Assembly: GCA_963734435.1 (NCBI GenBank)
Contig: CAVTHA010000010.1
Coordinates: 62,001 to 126,000 of the forward strand
Origin: Bog-756 sp963734435
GTDB taxonomy: Bacteria; Actinomycetota; Acidimicrobiia; Acidimicrobiales; RAAP-2
Length of the DNA stretch: 64,000 nt
Reading direction: 5' to 3'
This document shows positions 20,767 to 30,440 of the stretch, piece by piece (the stretch's first letter is position 1; each line of letters starts with the position of its first letter). A program made the translations under genes and the position numbers. The notes below the pieces were generated by a model. It did not search any database, had not been told where the DNA came from, and saw only the letters and a list, made by a program, of their open reading frames with translations.

Positions 20767-20851
20767 TCAGCCGCCTGACTCCATCACCCGCCTGACTCCA
20801 TCAGCCGCCTGACTCCATCACCCGCCCGAGCCCGTCAGCCGCCCGAGCCCA
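20767..20851. repeat. five tandem 17-bp units filling the mca/deacetylase gap
   Basis: Units of 17 bases starting TCAGCCGCC or TCACCCGCC run without gaps: three units with CTGACTCCA (20767-20783, 20784-20800, 20801-20817) and two with CGAGCCC endings (20818-20834, 20835-20851). The last unit contains the reverse-strand stop and the last codons (LGSGG) of the deacetylase gene, so the array appears to be repeated duplication of that gene end. Confidence 0.9.
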
Positions 20852-21836
20852 GGAAACCCAGGTGGATCGCGCCGGCGCTCTGCGCCAAGAGGAGCGCCAC
20901 CACGGCGGCCACCACGGCCAGGAGGGCCATGGTGGCGATCGTCCGGGCGCGCCGCTCCTGCCGGGGCTCCACGGCGTGCCCGGCCGCCGTCAGTCCGCCG
21001 GCGCGGGCCAGTTCGCGCAGGCGCCGGTAGCCGATCAGGGTGGCGCCCGCCGCCGCCACGGACTCGGCGACCCAGTCTTCCTCGCAGATCATGTGGTAAT
21101 CGTCGACCCGGGCCGCCCAGTCGTCGGTGGCCAGGGATCGCAGCTCGGCGCTGTCCACGGCGGGGTGCAGATGCATTTCGGTCACCCCGGGCCGCAGCGT
21201 GGCCAGGTCCTTCTCGAAGGTCTGGCGGGACCCGACGCCGGGGACGAAGCGGGTGTGGTCGGTGAAGATGGCGCCCGCCTCGGCGGCCACGGCCCGGCCG
21301 GGAAAACCGACGTAGCGCTCCATGCCGGCGCCGATCATGCGCAGGGGCAGCCGGAACTCGATCGCCATGTCGAGGTAGACGTCGAAGAACTCGGGCCGGA
21401 ACTGCAGGGTGCCCATGTGGGCGTCGAGATGGCTGACGTCGAAGCCCCAGAGGATGGCGCGCTCGATCTGGGCTCGGCACTCCCGTCGCACCTCATCGAG
21501 GTCGGCGTGGTCCCACACGTCCTCCATCGTCCGCGGGAACCCGCCGTCGCCGCCGAGCAGTGACGGGGCGTGGGTGATGGGACCCCAGCGGTAGAGCTCG
21601 TACTCGGCGTTGAGGGTCAGGTGGACCCCGATGTCCTCACCCCGGTAACGGCTCGACGCCTCGCGGGCCCACGGGCACGGCACCATCAGCGTGGCGCTGG
21701 TGACGATCCCGGTGGCGAGGCACTCGAAGACCCCGACGTTGGCGGAGTGGCACGAGCCGAGGTCGTCGGCGTTGATGATGAGGAGTTTGGCGTCGGCGGC
21801 GTACCCGAGCCGCTGCGCCAGCGTCGGTTCACTCAT
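20835..21836 (-). CDS. ChbG/YdjC-family polysaccharide deacetylase with C-terminal membrane helix
   Basis: 333 residues, intact. LLIINADDLGSCHSANVGVF holds the catalytic/metal Asp pair; DIGVHLTLNAEY supplies the metal His, DVSHLDAHMGTLQ a second His pair, and TEMHLHPAVDS the third. After an Arg-rich stretch there is a single C-terminal membrane helix (TIATMALLAVVAAVVALLLA), which is unusual and suggests that the enzyme is tethered. Relatives remove acetyl groups from chitooligosaccharides or similar. The start overlaps the purE stop by 8 bases. Confidence 0.88.
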   Translation of the reverse strand: MSEPTLAQRLGYAADAKLLIINADDLGSCHSANVGVFECLATGIVTSATLMVPCPWAREASSRYRGEDIGVHLTLNAEYELYRWGPITHAPSLLGGDGGFPRTMEDVWDHADLDEVRRECRAQIERAILWGFDVSHLDAHMGTLQFRPEFFDVYLDMAIEFRLPLRMIGAGMERYVGFPGRAVAAEAGAIFTDHTRFVPGVGSRQTFEKDLATLRPGVTEMHLHPAVDSAELRSLATDDWAARVDDYHMICEEDWVAESVAAAGATLIGYRRLRELARAGGLTAAGHAVEPRQERRARTIATMALLAVVAAVVALLLAQSAGAIHLGFLGSGG

Positions 21837-22335
21837 GGCCCTCCTCTCCTCCTGCGGCGACTTCGGCGTCCTGCGCCCGGGCGGCCGCGGCGAGCTCCTC
21901 TTGGAACTCCTGCATGCGCGCCGTCAGGACGGGATCGCCCCCCGCCAGGATACGAACCGCCAGCAGCCCGGCGTTACGGGACCCGTTCACGGCCATGGTC
22001 GCCACCGGCACCCCTCGGGGCATCTGCACTATGGAGAGAAGCGAATCGAGCCCGTCGAGATGGGCCAGTGCCACCGGAACCCCGATCACCGGCAGGGTGG
22101 TGACCGAGGACAGCATCCCCGGCAGGTGGGCGGCTCCGCCGGCGCCGGCGATGATCACCCGCAGGCCCCGGGCGGCGGCGGCATGCCCGAAGGCGATCAT
22201 GTCGTCGGGGGTCCGGTGGGCCGACACCACCCGCACCTCGTGCGGCACCCCGAAGCGCTCGAGGACCCCGATGGCGTCCTGCATGACCGGAAGGTCCGAC
22301 GAGCTCCCCATCACCACGGCGACCAAGGGGGTCAT
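21829..22335 (-). CDS. purE: N5-carboxyaminoimidazole ribonucleotide mutase
   Basis: 168 residues, intact. VAVVMGSSSDLPVMQDAIGV is the PurE substrate loop, then VVSAHRTPDDMIAFG (catalytic His) and IIAGAGGAAHLPGML, with VIGVPVALAHLDGLDSLLSI and QMPRGVPVATMAV. It moves the carboxyl group to C4 in purine synthesis (class I, partner of PurK). Its ATG overlaps the purK stop (ATGA), and its 3' end overlaps the deacetylase gene. Confidence 0.96.
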   Translation of the reverse strand: MTPLVAVVMGSSSDLPVMQDAIGVLERFGVPHEVRVVSAHRTPDDMIAFGHAAAARGLRVIIAGAGGAAHLPGMLSSVTTLPVIGVPVALAHLDGLDSLLSIVQMPRGVPVATMAVNGSRNAGLLAVRILAGGDPVLTARMQEFQEELAAAARAQDAEVAAGGEEGHE

Positions 22336-23521
22336 CCGGGCCGTCCCGACGGGGTCAGGAGAACCTGCGGACGGGGCGTCCCCAGGGCCACTGCAGCCGC
22401 CCAGGCCCGCTCCCGCACTTCATCGGCATCGTCTCCACACACGGTCACGTGCCCTAGTTTGCGCCCTGGCCTGGTCGCTTTGCCATACAGGTGGACATGG
22501 GCCCCCTCGATGGTCAGGCCACCGGGCAGAAGGGCCAGGGGATCCTCCCCCTCGGCGCCGCCGAAAATATTGACGCTGGCCACCTGGTCGTGCTGGGGAG
22601 CCGGCGATCCCAGGGGCAGGTCGAGGACGGCCCTGAGATGGTTCTCGAACTGCGACGTCACCGCGCCCTCGATGGTCCAGTGCCCGGAATTATGGGGACG
22701 GGCGGCGATCTCGTTGACCATCAGGACCCCTCCGGACCAGAAGAGCTCCACCGCGAGCACACCCACGGCCCCGGCGATCTCGGCCACCGACTGCCCGAGG
22801 GCGCGGGCACGCTCGACCACGTCGGGGGGCAGGCGGCCCGGCACCAGGACCTCTCGGCACACCCCGTCCACCTGGGCCGTCTCGACGGCCGGCCAGGTCA
22901 CCATCTCCCCCGAGGGGCGGCGCGCCACCATGACGGCCAGCTCCGCCTGGAAGGGCACCATCTCTTCGATCAGCAGCCGGCCCGCCAAGGGCGCCGTCAC
23001 CGCGGGCCACTTCGGCCAGGTCCTCGACGATCCATACCCCTTTGCCGTCGTAGCCGCCCCGGGCCGTCTTGAGCACGAGCGGCCACCCGTGCCGGGCCGC
23101 GAACGCGGCGATCTCCGCCGCCGGCGCGGGGTGACCAAGAGGACCCGCATCGAGCACCAGGTGGGCCGGGACGGGGATCCCGGCCGCGGCCAGCACCGAC
23201 CGCATATGGGCCTTGTCGGTGGCCATCTCCAGCGTTGGCAATCCGGGCCGGATGACGACCCCGTCTGCCGCCAGGGTGCGGAGGATGGAGAGGTCGACCT
23301 GCTCGTGGTCGAACGTGATCACGTCGGATCGGGCGGCCAGGGCCCGCAGGTCGGCCTCGACCAGGGGGGAGCCCAGCAAGGACCTCGGCCGCCACGGCGC
23401 AGGCCGCATCGTCGGGGTGCTCCGCCAGCACGGCCACCGAGAGCCCGAGGGCGCTTGCCGCTTCGGCGGCCATTCGTGCCAATTGCCCGGCTCCGACGAA
23501 CCCGACGTGGTGGGCGCTCAG
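22332..23521 (-). CDS. purK: N5-carboxyaminoimidazole ribonucleotide synthase (frameshifted)
   Basis: About 390 residues, ATP-grasp enzyme using ATP and bicarbonate on AIR. The N-terminus reads HHVGFVGAGQLARMAAEAAS, then VITFDHEQVD, WPLVLKTARGGYDGKGVWIV, LLIEEMVPFQAELAVMVARR and the active-site ELFWSGGVLMVNEIAARPHN, followed by SGHWTIEGAVTSQFENHLRA. Frame changes are near 23375 and 23000. The start codon is not clear; homology begins about 23515 and no good ATG or GTG is seen, so another base error near the start is possible. Confidence 0.93.
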
Positions 23522-23589
23522 GTCGGTATCCTCGGCGACAGCGGTGGACCGGACACGACCGGCACACTATCGAGGAGACGAGAGCACCC

Positions 23590-24514
23590 ATGGCCAAACC
23601 CCTGCGCATCGGCAGCCTGATCGACGTCGACCGGTCGTTGGCCGACACGGTGGCCCAGTTGCGCCGGTTCGCCGAGGCCGGACTGGACCATGCCTTCGCG
23701 GTGCAGATCTTCGGGCCCGATGCGCTGACCCTGCTGGCTGCGGCGGGGGCGCAGGTGCCCGGCATCGGTCTGGGGACCGGCGTCGTCCCGATCTACCCCC
23801 GCCACCCGATGATGCTGGCCCAGCAGGCCCTCACCGTGCAGCTGGCCACGGCCAACCGCCTGATCTTGGGCATCGGCCTGTCCCACCAGGTGGTGGTCGA
23901 GGGGATGTGGGGGATCAGCTTCGAGAAGCCGGCCCGCTACATGAAGGAGTACCTGGCGGCCCTGATGCCCCTCCTGCACGGCGAGAAGGTCGACGTGGCC
24001 GGCGAGCGCCTCACGACCCATGCGTTCGCTCCCCTGGAGGTGCGCGATGTCACCGCCCCACCGGTGCTGGTGGCGGCGTTGGGTGACACCATGCTCAAGC
24101 TGGCCGGGCGGGTGGCGGACGGCACGGTCACCTGGATGACCGGCATCTCGACCGTCGAGTCGCACATCGCGCCCGTCATCCGCGCCGCGGCGGAGAAGGC
24201 GGGGCGCCCGGCCCCGCGGATCGGCGTGTCGCTGCCGATCTCGGTCACCGCGGACATCGAGGCGGCGCACGAGCGCATCAACGAGGAGTTCGCCATCTAC
24301 CCCAACCTGCCGTCGTACAAGGCGATGTTGGACAAGGAGGGGGCGGACGAGCCCGGCCGACGTCGCCATCGTGGGCGACGAGGACTCGGTGCGGGCGTCG
24401 ATCGACAAGCTGGCCGCCGCCGGCGCCACCGACTTCGTCGCCTCCATCGTCGGGACCCGCGAGGAGCGCGACCGCACGTTCGCCTTGCTCAGCGAGATCG
24501 CCCGTTCGGGCTGA
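23590..24514 (+). CDS. LLM-class F420-dependent oxidoreductase (one frameshift)
   Basis: About 307 residues with the luciferase-like TIM barrel. MAKPLRIGSLIDVDRSLADT, LGTGVVPIYPRHPMMLAQQA, LILGIGLSHQVVVEGMWGIS and the substrate-lid region PPVLVAALGDTMLKLAGRVA match the TIGR03564 subgroup of F420 enzymes. One frame change near 24350 separates the last 50 residues (VAIVGDEDSVRASIDKLAAA). The ATG follows GACGAGAGCACCC without a strong ribosome site. Divergent from purK with about 70 bases between. Substrate unknown. Confidence 0.85.
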
Positions 24515-24526
24515 CCTCGCGGCCGT

Positions 24527-25127
24527 TCAGCGCTCGAGCGTCGTGTACTTGAACTCGTTGAGGTCCGGCTGCTCGTCCACCAGGCGCACGATCCCCTCAA
24601 TGGTGCGACGGGCCAGCGCGGCGTCGCCCTGGGGCCGGCTCATGAGCCGGACGAAGACCGCCCGGCCGTCCACCACGAAGGTAGGAACCCCGAAGACACT
24701 CCATTCGTTGACCGCCTGGAGGTGCGAACGCTTGATCTCTTCGATCGGGCCGCCCGCTTCGACCTCGGCCAGCACCTTGTCACCGGGGACGCCGGCGGCG
24801 TCCAGGACGCCGGCGACCACGCTGGCGTCCCGGAGGTCGAGCGACTGGTCGTGACGGGCCGAGAACAGGGCGTCGTGGACCGCCCCGAACTGCTCGGGAT
24901 ACTGATCGCGCACCACGACACCCGCCGCCAGGGCGATCAGGTCCTTGAACTTGGCCGGGGTCGTCCCACACCGGGGTGCCGCCCTCGGGCACGTGCACCT
25001 GGCTCAGCGAGAAGGGAAGGAAGGTGACATCCCAGTCCGCTCCGTCGGCCAACGCGGTCACCAGGTGTTCATGGGCGTTGCGGGCGAAAGGACACCGGTA
25101 GTCCCAGGTGACGGCAAATGGCTTCAT
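24527..25127 (-). CDS. DsbA-family thioredoxin-like oxidoreductase (one frameshift)
   Basis: About 200 residues. MKPFAVTWDYRCPFARNAHE starts with the thioredoxin-fold active site, here a single Cys (CPFA) as in FrnE/GST-kappa-like enzymes that use a small thiol. VNEWSVFGVPTFVVDGRAVF is the cis-Pro loop. A frame change near 24955 joins the two. With mycothiol as host thiol (mca, MDMPI-like genes), it may be a mycothiol-dependent transferase; that is inference. Convergent with the LLM gene; the PAP2 stop overlaps its ATG. Confidence 0.82.
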
Positions 25128-25723
25128 AGCTTCTTCAACACGTAGCCCTGAGGCCCCATTCCCTTGGCCCTGCGCCGGGACCGGCCCCGCGAGCCCGGGG
25201 TCACCAGGTTGACCAGCGGACGGAGGAGCAGACCCAGGGCGGCGCCGATGGCCGCACCGCCCAGCACGTCGCTGGGGTGATGGGCCCGCAGGTGCACCCG
25301 GCTGGCCGCCACGGCGCCGGCGAATCCGACGTAGGCCGCCGTCTCGGCGGTGGAGTCAGGCAGGACGACCGCGGTGGCGAAGGCGGCCAAGGTGTGCCCG
25401 CTCGGAAAGCTGTTGCTGGTGGGCGTGCGCACCCGCACGTCGAGCTGCTCCTCGGGCCGCTGGCGCTCCACTACCGACTTGGCCGCCCGGTTCACGAGCA
25501 GCGAGGAGACGCCCGCCGTGCCGAGGGAGACGACGGCCCGCCGGCGTCCGGCCCCTCGGCGCCGGGCCTTGAGGGCGGCCAGCCCCACCCAGACGAATCC
25601 GTAGTCGGCCAGGTTGGACACCAGCGCAGCGGTGCGGTCGACCTGGGGCCGGCCCCGCCACGGCTCGAACACGCCATCGACCGTGTCGTCGAGGCGCGTC
25701 ATGGACTCGTCGAGGCGGGTCAC
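25124..25723 (-). CDS. PAP2-family membrane phosphatase
   Basis: 199 residues. The three PAP2 motifs are complete: KSVVERQRP (K-x6-RP), NSFPSGHT (PSGH) and SRVHLRAHHPSDVLGG (SR-x5-H-x3-D). Several membrane segments lie between (VVSLGTAGVSSLLVN; AAFATAVVLPDSTAETAAYV; IGAALGLLLRPLVNLV). The start is GTG 25723 because a GGGAGAG ribosome site stands just before it; ATG 25744 would overlap the upstream nuclease stop. Likely dephosphorylates lipid pyrophosphates such as undecaprenyl pyrophosphate or phosphatidic acid. Confidence 0.9.
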   Translation of the reverse strand: MTRLDESMTRLDDTVDGVFEPWRGRPQVDRTAALVSNLADYGFVWVGLAALKARRRGAGRRRAVVSLGTAGVSSLLVNRAAKSVVERQRPEEQLDVRVRTPTSNSFPSGHTLAAFATAVVLPDSTAETAAYVGFAGAVAASRVHLRAHHPSDVLGGAAIGAALGLLLRPLVNLVTPGSRGRSRRRAKGMGPQGYVLKKL

Positions 25724-25733
25724 CGTCTCTCCC

Positions 25734-26508
25734 TCACGCGGCATTGAAGGCGGGACACGCAGGCTTGAAATGACAGAACTGGCAGAGGGGTCCCACCTTG
25801 GGGCGGAAGTCCTCCTTGACGCAGGCGCGCTCGATGGCGTTCCACACGGCCGAGGTGCGGCGCTGCTGGCCCCGTATCGTCTGGGGCGTGGCCACGGCCG
25901 TAATGGCGACCGGGTCGCGCAGGTGCAGCAGGCGCACCTCGACCGGGGCCCGGCCGAGCACCTTCTCGCACAACAGCGCATAGGTCTGGACGCCGCCCAT
26001 CTTTCCCTGCTCGTAGCGTTCCGAGGGCGCCCGCCCGGTCTTGTAGTCGACGACCGTCAAGGCGCCGTCGGGGCCGATGTCGAGACGGTCGATGATGCCG
26101 CGCAACCGCAGGCCGTCGCTCTCGATCTCGACGCCGAGCTCCACGCCGATGGTCTGCACCGTCGTGGGGTCCTCCAGGCGGAAGTAGTTGTCGATGAGCT
26201 TGTCGGCATCGGCCAGGAATGCGGCGGCGTCGTCCGGGCCGAGACCGAGCTCGGCGAACTCGGGATCCGACCCGAGCTCGGTCCAGGCGCGCACCAGCTC
26301 GTGCCCGGCGGCCGCCCGGGTGCGGCCCGCCGGCGCGTGGTTCCAGAAGAGGCCCTCGAGCGCCGAGTGCACCAAGCGTTCCCTTGACGGCGTGCGGTGA
26401 CGGCGGCTCGGGCCGGTGCTCGATCACGGTGTAGCGGAAGGCCAGCGGGCAGTTGGTGAAGGCGGTCACCTTCGATGGCGTCAACGTGCGGGGGAGTTCG
26501 AGCGCCAT
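25734..26508 (-). CDS. stand-alone RecB-family PD-(D/E)XK nuclease with Fe-S cysteines (one frameshift)
   Basis: About 258 residues. LTPSKVTAFTNCPLAFRYTV holds the first cysteine, RLRGIIDRLDIGPDG and ALTVVDYKTGRAP hold the catalytic Asp and D-x-K pair, GGVQTYALLCEKV is motif QxxxY, and CQFCHFKPACP provides three more cysteines. The four cysteines fit the iron-sulfur clip of AddB/Cas4-type nucleases. One frame change near 26375. There are no cas genes or helicase domain nearby; in actinobacteria similar single-domain proteins are common and their role is unknown, though DNA end processing is likely. Confidence 0.88.
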
Positions 26509-26568
26509 GGCAGCCAGGATAGGACCAGGCTCTGACATCGCCGGCTCGATGCACTAAAAAGAGGGGCG

Positions 26569-26841
26569 ATGGCGCCCTCCGATCTCAGCCGCAACACTCG
26601 TTGGGCCGGGTTGCGGCCCGGGGATCCCGTCGTCGTGACCGGCACCCGCATGCGCGGCGCCAGCTGGTCGTTCGTGGCCCAGGTGGCCAATAAGGAGACC
26701 GGCGAGGTCTGGGTCGAGGTCGTCGGAGGGCGCTCGGGCGACCGGGCCGTCCGCTCGTTTCGTCCCGACCAGATCTACGCGGTATCCGCCAAGCCGGTCG
26801 CGACCCTCTTGGCCGACGCCCCCGGACTGCCACTCGGCTGA
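26569..26841 (+). CDS. small conserved beta-rich protein, function unknown
   Basis: 90 residues, intact: RNTRWAGLRPGDPVVVTGTR, GASWSFVAQVANKETGEVWV and GDRAVRSFRPDQIYAV. The pattern of alternating hydrophobic residues with RPGDPVVV suggests an SH3-like or KOW-like beta barrel. I believe similar short proteins are common in actinobacteria, but I cannot name the family. It is divergent from the nuclease and convergent with the acyl-CoA dehydrogenase. Coding bias is normal, so it is likely a real gene. Confidence 0.7.
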   Translation: MAPSDLSRNTRWAGLRPGDPVVVTGTRMRGASWSFVAQVANKETGEVWVEVVGGRSGDRAVRSFRPDQIYAVSAKPVATLLADAPGLPLG

Positions 26842-26858
26842 CGGTCGCGAGCGGCGGA

Positions 26859-28007
26859 CTACTCGACCGAGTAGCCGTCCATCCGGGCCAGGATGCGCAG
26901 CATCACCTCGTCCGCCCCGGCCCCGATGGAGTCGAGCCGGGTGTCGCGGTAGAAGCGGGAGGCCCAGTGCTCCGCCATGTAGCCGATGCCGCCGTGGAAC
27001 TGCACCGCGGCGTCGGCCACCTCGCGTTGGAGCCGTGAGCCCATCAACTTGCCGATGGTGGCGAAGCGGGTGGCGTCCTCGCCGCGCCGCACGGCATCGG
27101 CGGCGGCGCGGGCGTAGTGCTTGAGCATGTCGTGGCGCGCCGACAGCTCGGCCAGCGCGAACTGCAGGTGCTGGTTGGCCATGAGCGGTTGGCCGAACGC
27201 CTGGCGCTCCACCAGGTAGGCCCTGGTGCGCCCCAGGGCCTGCTCGATCGCACCGACCTGCTTGTACATGGTGATCAGGCGCTCCGCCTGGAACTGGACC
27301 ATCTGCTGTTGGAAGCCCCGCCCGATCTCGCCGATGGTGTTCGACACCGGGACCCGCACGTCGGAGAACGAGAGCTCGGCGGTGTCGCTCGACCACATGC
27401 CCAACTTCTCGAGCTTGCGGGACACGACCACGCCGTCGATCGCGGTCGGGACCACGATGAGCGACATGCCCCGGTAGCCCGGCTCGTCGCTCGTGCGGGC
27501 CAGCAGGCAGAGCCAGTCCGACTGCGTGCCGGTGGTGATGTAGAGCTTGGCCCCGTTGATGACCCACTCGTCCCCGTCGCGGACGGCCCGGGTGCGGATG
27601 CCGGCCACGTCGCTCCCGGCGTCGGGCTCGGTCACCGCGATGGAGGCCACGAGCTCGCCGCGGATGGCGGGCGCCAGGTACTTCGCCTTGAGCTCGTCGG
27701 AGCCGTAACGGGCCAGCGCCGGCGTGGCCATCGACATCTGCACCGCCATGGCCATGGGGATGCCGCCACAGCTGATGCGTCCCATCTCCTCGCCGGCCAC
27801 CACCGTGAAGGAGTGATCGGCCCCCATGCCGCCGTAGGCCGTCTCGTACTCCAGCCCGAGCAGACCGACGGCGCCCAGTTTGGGGAAGAGCTCGTGGGCC
27901 GGAAACGTGCGCGCCGCTTCCCAGGCGTCGACGTGCGGCTCGATCTCGCGTTCGAAGAGGTCCCGCAGTGTCTTGCGAAAGATCTGGTGCTCGTCGGTCT
28001 CGATCAC
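26859..28007 (-). CDS. acyl-CoA dehydrogenase, citronellyl-CoA/isovaleryl-CoA dehydrogenase-like
   Basis: 382 residues, intact. Flavin and substrate motifs are present: VASIAVTEPDAGSDVAGI, WVINGAKLYITTGTQSDW, QFHGGIGYMAEHWASRFYRD. The usual C-terminal catalytic YEGT(S)E site is replaced by SIGAGADEVM, while a Glu occurs in the mid-protein helix FQAERLITMYKQ; in isovaleryl- and long-chain-type enzymes the catalytic Glu lies in that helix, so this one probably uses it too. Divergent from the enoyl-CoA hydratase gene, 68 bases apart. With its neighbours it would make the 2,3-double bond of a branched acyl-CoA before carboxylation. Confidence 0.9.
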   Translation of the reverse strand: MIETDEHQIFRKTLRDLFEREIEPHVDAWEAARTFPAHELFPKLGAVGLLGLEYETAYGGMGADHSFTVVAGEEMGRISCGGIPMAMAVQMSMATPALARYGSDELKAKYLAPAIRGELVASIAVTEPDAGSDVAGIRTRAVRDGDEWVINGAKLYITTGTQSDWLCLLARTSDEPGYRGMSLIVVPTAIDGVVVSRKLEKLGMWSSDTAELSFSDVRVPVSNTIGEIGRGFQQQMVQFQAERLITMYKQVGAIEQALGRTRAYLVERQAFGQPLMANQHLQFALAELSARHDMLKHYARAAADAVRRGEDATRFATIGKLMGSRLQREVADAAVQFHGGIGYMAEHWASRFYRDTRLDSIGAGADEVMLRILARMDGYSVE

Positions 28008-28075
28008 GGCCGAAGGTTACCACCGGGTAATTTCGATCCCCCGGGCGCGGCGCCGGCCCCCTACACTGCCCATCG

Positions 28076-28841
28076 GTGACGACAGAGCTGGTCCATCGCG
28101 TGCGCCAAGGGCCGGTCTGCACGCTGACGCTCGACTCGCCGCACAACCGCAATGCGCTCTCGGCGCAGCTGCTCGACGAGCTGGCCGAGGGCCTGGCCGA
28201 GGCGACCGCCGACGCCGCCGTCCGGGTCGTGGTCCTGACCGCCACCGGCAAGGCCTTCTGTTCGGGCGCCGACCTCTCCGCGCCCCCGACGACCGTGTCC
28301 TCGCGCATGCCCGAAATCCTCGAGACGATCCGCTCCGCCCCGGTGCCGGTCATCGCCCGGGTGGTGGCCACGCCCGGGCCGGCGGACTCGGGCTCATCGC
28401 CACGGCCGATCTCGCCGTGGCGACCGCGGCGCAGCACCTTCGCCTTCAGCGAGGTCCGGGTGGGGGTGGCGCCGGCCATGATTCTGGTGCCGGCCCTGCG
28501 CGTGGCGGACCGGCGCTTCCTCTCCCGTGCCGCGCTCACCGGCGAGCCTTTCGAGCGCGGCCGAGGCGGCCGCGGCCGGATTGCTGACCGGCGTGGTCGA
28601 CGACGAGCAGGCGCTCGACGCCTGGGTCGACGCCGCGGTCGCCTCGGTCCTGAAGGGCGCGCCCGGTGCGGTGGCCGCCACCAAGGCCCTGCTGGCCGAG
28701 CTCTCCGAGGCGCCCTGGTCCGAAGGGCTGTCGGTGGCCCGGACCCGCTCGGCCGAACTGTTCGCGGGTGCCGAGGCGGCGGAGGGCATGGACGCCTTCC
28801 TCCATAAGCGCACGCCGTCGTGGGAGGTCACCGCGTCGTGA
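28076..28841 (+). CDS. enoyl-CoA hydratase/isomerase family protein (frameshifted)
   Basis: About 255 residues of the crotonase fold. GPVCTLTLDSPHNRNALSAQ is the N-terminal signature and VLTATGKAFCSGADLSAP the first oxyanion loop. A second loop reads GGLGLIATADLAVAT in another frame, then FAFSEVRVGVAPAMI. Frame changes near 28375, 28430 and 28555. In Atu-type pathways the hydratase acts on isohexenyl-glutaconyl- or methylglutaconyl-CoA, which would fit between the carboxylase and lyase steps; a generic hydratase is also possible. The stop overlaps the carboxylase beta start (GTGA). Confidence 0.85.
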
Positions 28842-30440
28842 GTCGCGACCCTCCGTCACGCCGCCTGGCCGTCTCCGGGGACGAGTTCATGGCCAACGCC
28901 GAGGCCATGGGCCTCCTCGTCGCCCACGTGCGCCACCTGCACGACGAGGTGCTGGCCGGTGGAGGCCCGCACTACGTCGAGCGCCATCGGTCGCGCGGCA
29001 AGATGATGGTGCGCGAGCGGATCGAGGCCCTGGTCGACCCCGGCACTCCCGTGCTCGAGCTGTGCCCGCTGGCCGGTCTCGAGACCGGCGACCCGCTCGG
29101 GGGCGGGGTGGCCGTGGCGCTGGGCGAGGTCGCCCACACCCAGTGCCTCATCATCGCCAACGACCCCACGGTGCGCGGGGGCACGACCAGCCCCACGACG
29201 ATCAAGAAGCTGCTCCGGGCCATGGACGTGGCCGAGACCAACCGCCTCCCACTCATTCTCCTGGTCGAGTCGGGCGGAGCCGACCTGCCCCGCCAGGCCG
29301 ACGTGTTCGTCCCGGGCGGCGAGCAGTTCCGCCGCCTGACGCAGCTCTCGGCGCAGGGCATCCCGACGATCTGTGTCGTCTTCGGTTCCTCGACCGCCGG
29401 GGGCGCGTACCTCCCCGGGATGAGTGACTACACGGTCATGATCGACGGGCGGGCCCGCGTCTTCTTGGGCGGGCCCCCACTGGTCAAGATGGCCATCGGC
29501 GAGGACGCCGACGAGGAGGAGCTCGGCGGGGCGCGCATGCACGCCCGCATTTCGGGGTTGTGCGACTACCTGGCGCGGGACGAGGACGACGCCGTTCGCA
29601 TCGCCCGCGGCATCGTGTCCCACTTGCGCTGGTCCCGCGGCGGTCCCGGCTCCCGACCCCGGCTGCGAGCCCCCTCTCTATCCGGCCGAGGAGCTCCTCG
29701 GCGTCGCACCGGTGGACGTGCGGGTGCCGTTCGACGTCCGCGAGATCCTCGCCCGCGTGGTGGACGGCTCGCGCTTCGAGGAGTTCAAGACGGAGTACGG
29801 AGCGCAGCTGGTCTGCGGGTGGGCCTCCCTCGGCGGCTACGCCATCGGCGTGCTGGCCAACAACGGGATCCTCTTCTCCGAGGAGGCGCAGAAGGGCGCC
29901 CAGTTCATCGAGCTGTGCAACCGCAGCAACACCCCCCTCGTCTTCGTGCAGAACATCACCGGGTTCATGGTGGGCACGCGGTACGAGCAGGGAGGGATCA
30001 TCAAGGACGGCGCCAAGCTGATCAACGCGGTGTCCAACTCGACCGTGCCGCACCTCACCCTCATGGTCGGCGCCAGCTACGGCGCCGGGAACTACGCCAT
30101 GGCCGGGCGGGCCTACAACCCCCGCTTCGTCTTCACCTGGCCCAACCACCGCATCGCCGTCATGGGACCCAAGCAGCTCGCCGGCGTCCTCTCCATCGTG
30201 CGCCGCAACGCGGCGGAAGCGGCCGGGCGGCCCTTCGACGAGCAGGCGGACGAGGAGCTCCGCGCCGCCACGGAGGCCCAGATCGAAGAGGAGTCGACCG
30301 CCCTGTTCGCCACGGGCCGCCTGTGGGACGACGGCATCATCGATCCGCGGGACACGCGCACGGTGCTGGCCATCGCGCTGACCGCGGTGCACTCCGCTCC
30401 CGTGGCGGGCACGGCCACCTTCGGCGTCGTGCGGCACTGA
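28838..30440 (+). CDS. acyl-CoA carboxylase carboxyltransferase (beta) subunit, MCC/GCC-like (one frameshift)
   Basis: About 533 residues. The N-terminal part contains YVERHRSRGKMMVRERIEAL and LILLVESGGADLPRQADVF (acyl-CoA side), with FGSSTAGGAYLPGMSDYTVM, FLGGPPLVKMAIGEDADEEE and LGGARMHARISGLCDYLA, a set typical of methylcrotonyl- and geranyl-CoA carboxylases. The C-terminal part shows NITGFMVGTRYEQGGIIKDG (biotin side), GASYGAGNYAMAGRAYNPRF and the end GRLWDDGIIDPRDTRTVL. One frame change near 29645. It carboxylates a 3-methyl-branched 2-enoyl-CoA with carboxybiotin from the next gene. Confidence 0.92.

Noticed and set aside
20767..20851. CRISPR array
   Set aside because: Units are 17 bases, directly adjacent, without spacers, and no cas genes are near.
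21691..24552. Long plus-strand frame of about 950 residues
   Set aside because: Only its last part (from 23590) is coding, as the LLM enzyme; the rest is antisense to the deacetylase, purE and purK.
25734..26508. Cas4 of a CRISPR system
   Set aside because: The nuclease has Cas4-like cysteines, but there are no other cas genes or arrays in the window; stand-alone RecB-like nucleases are common in actinobacteria.
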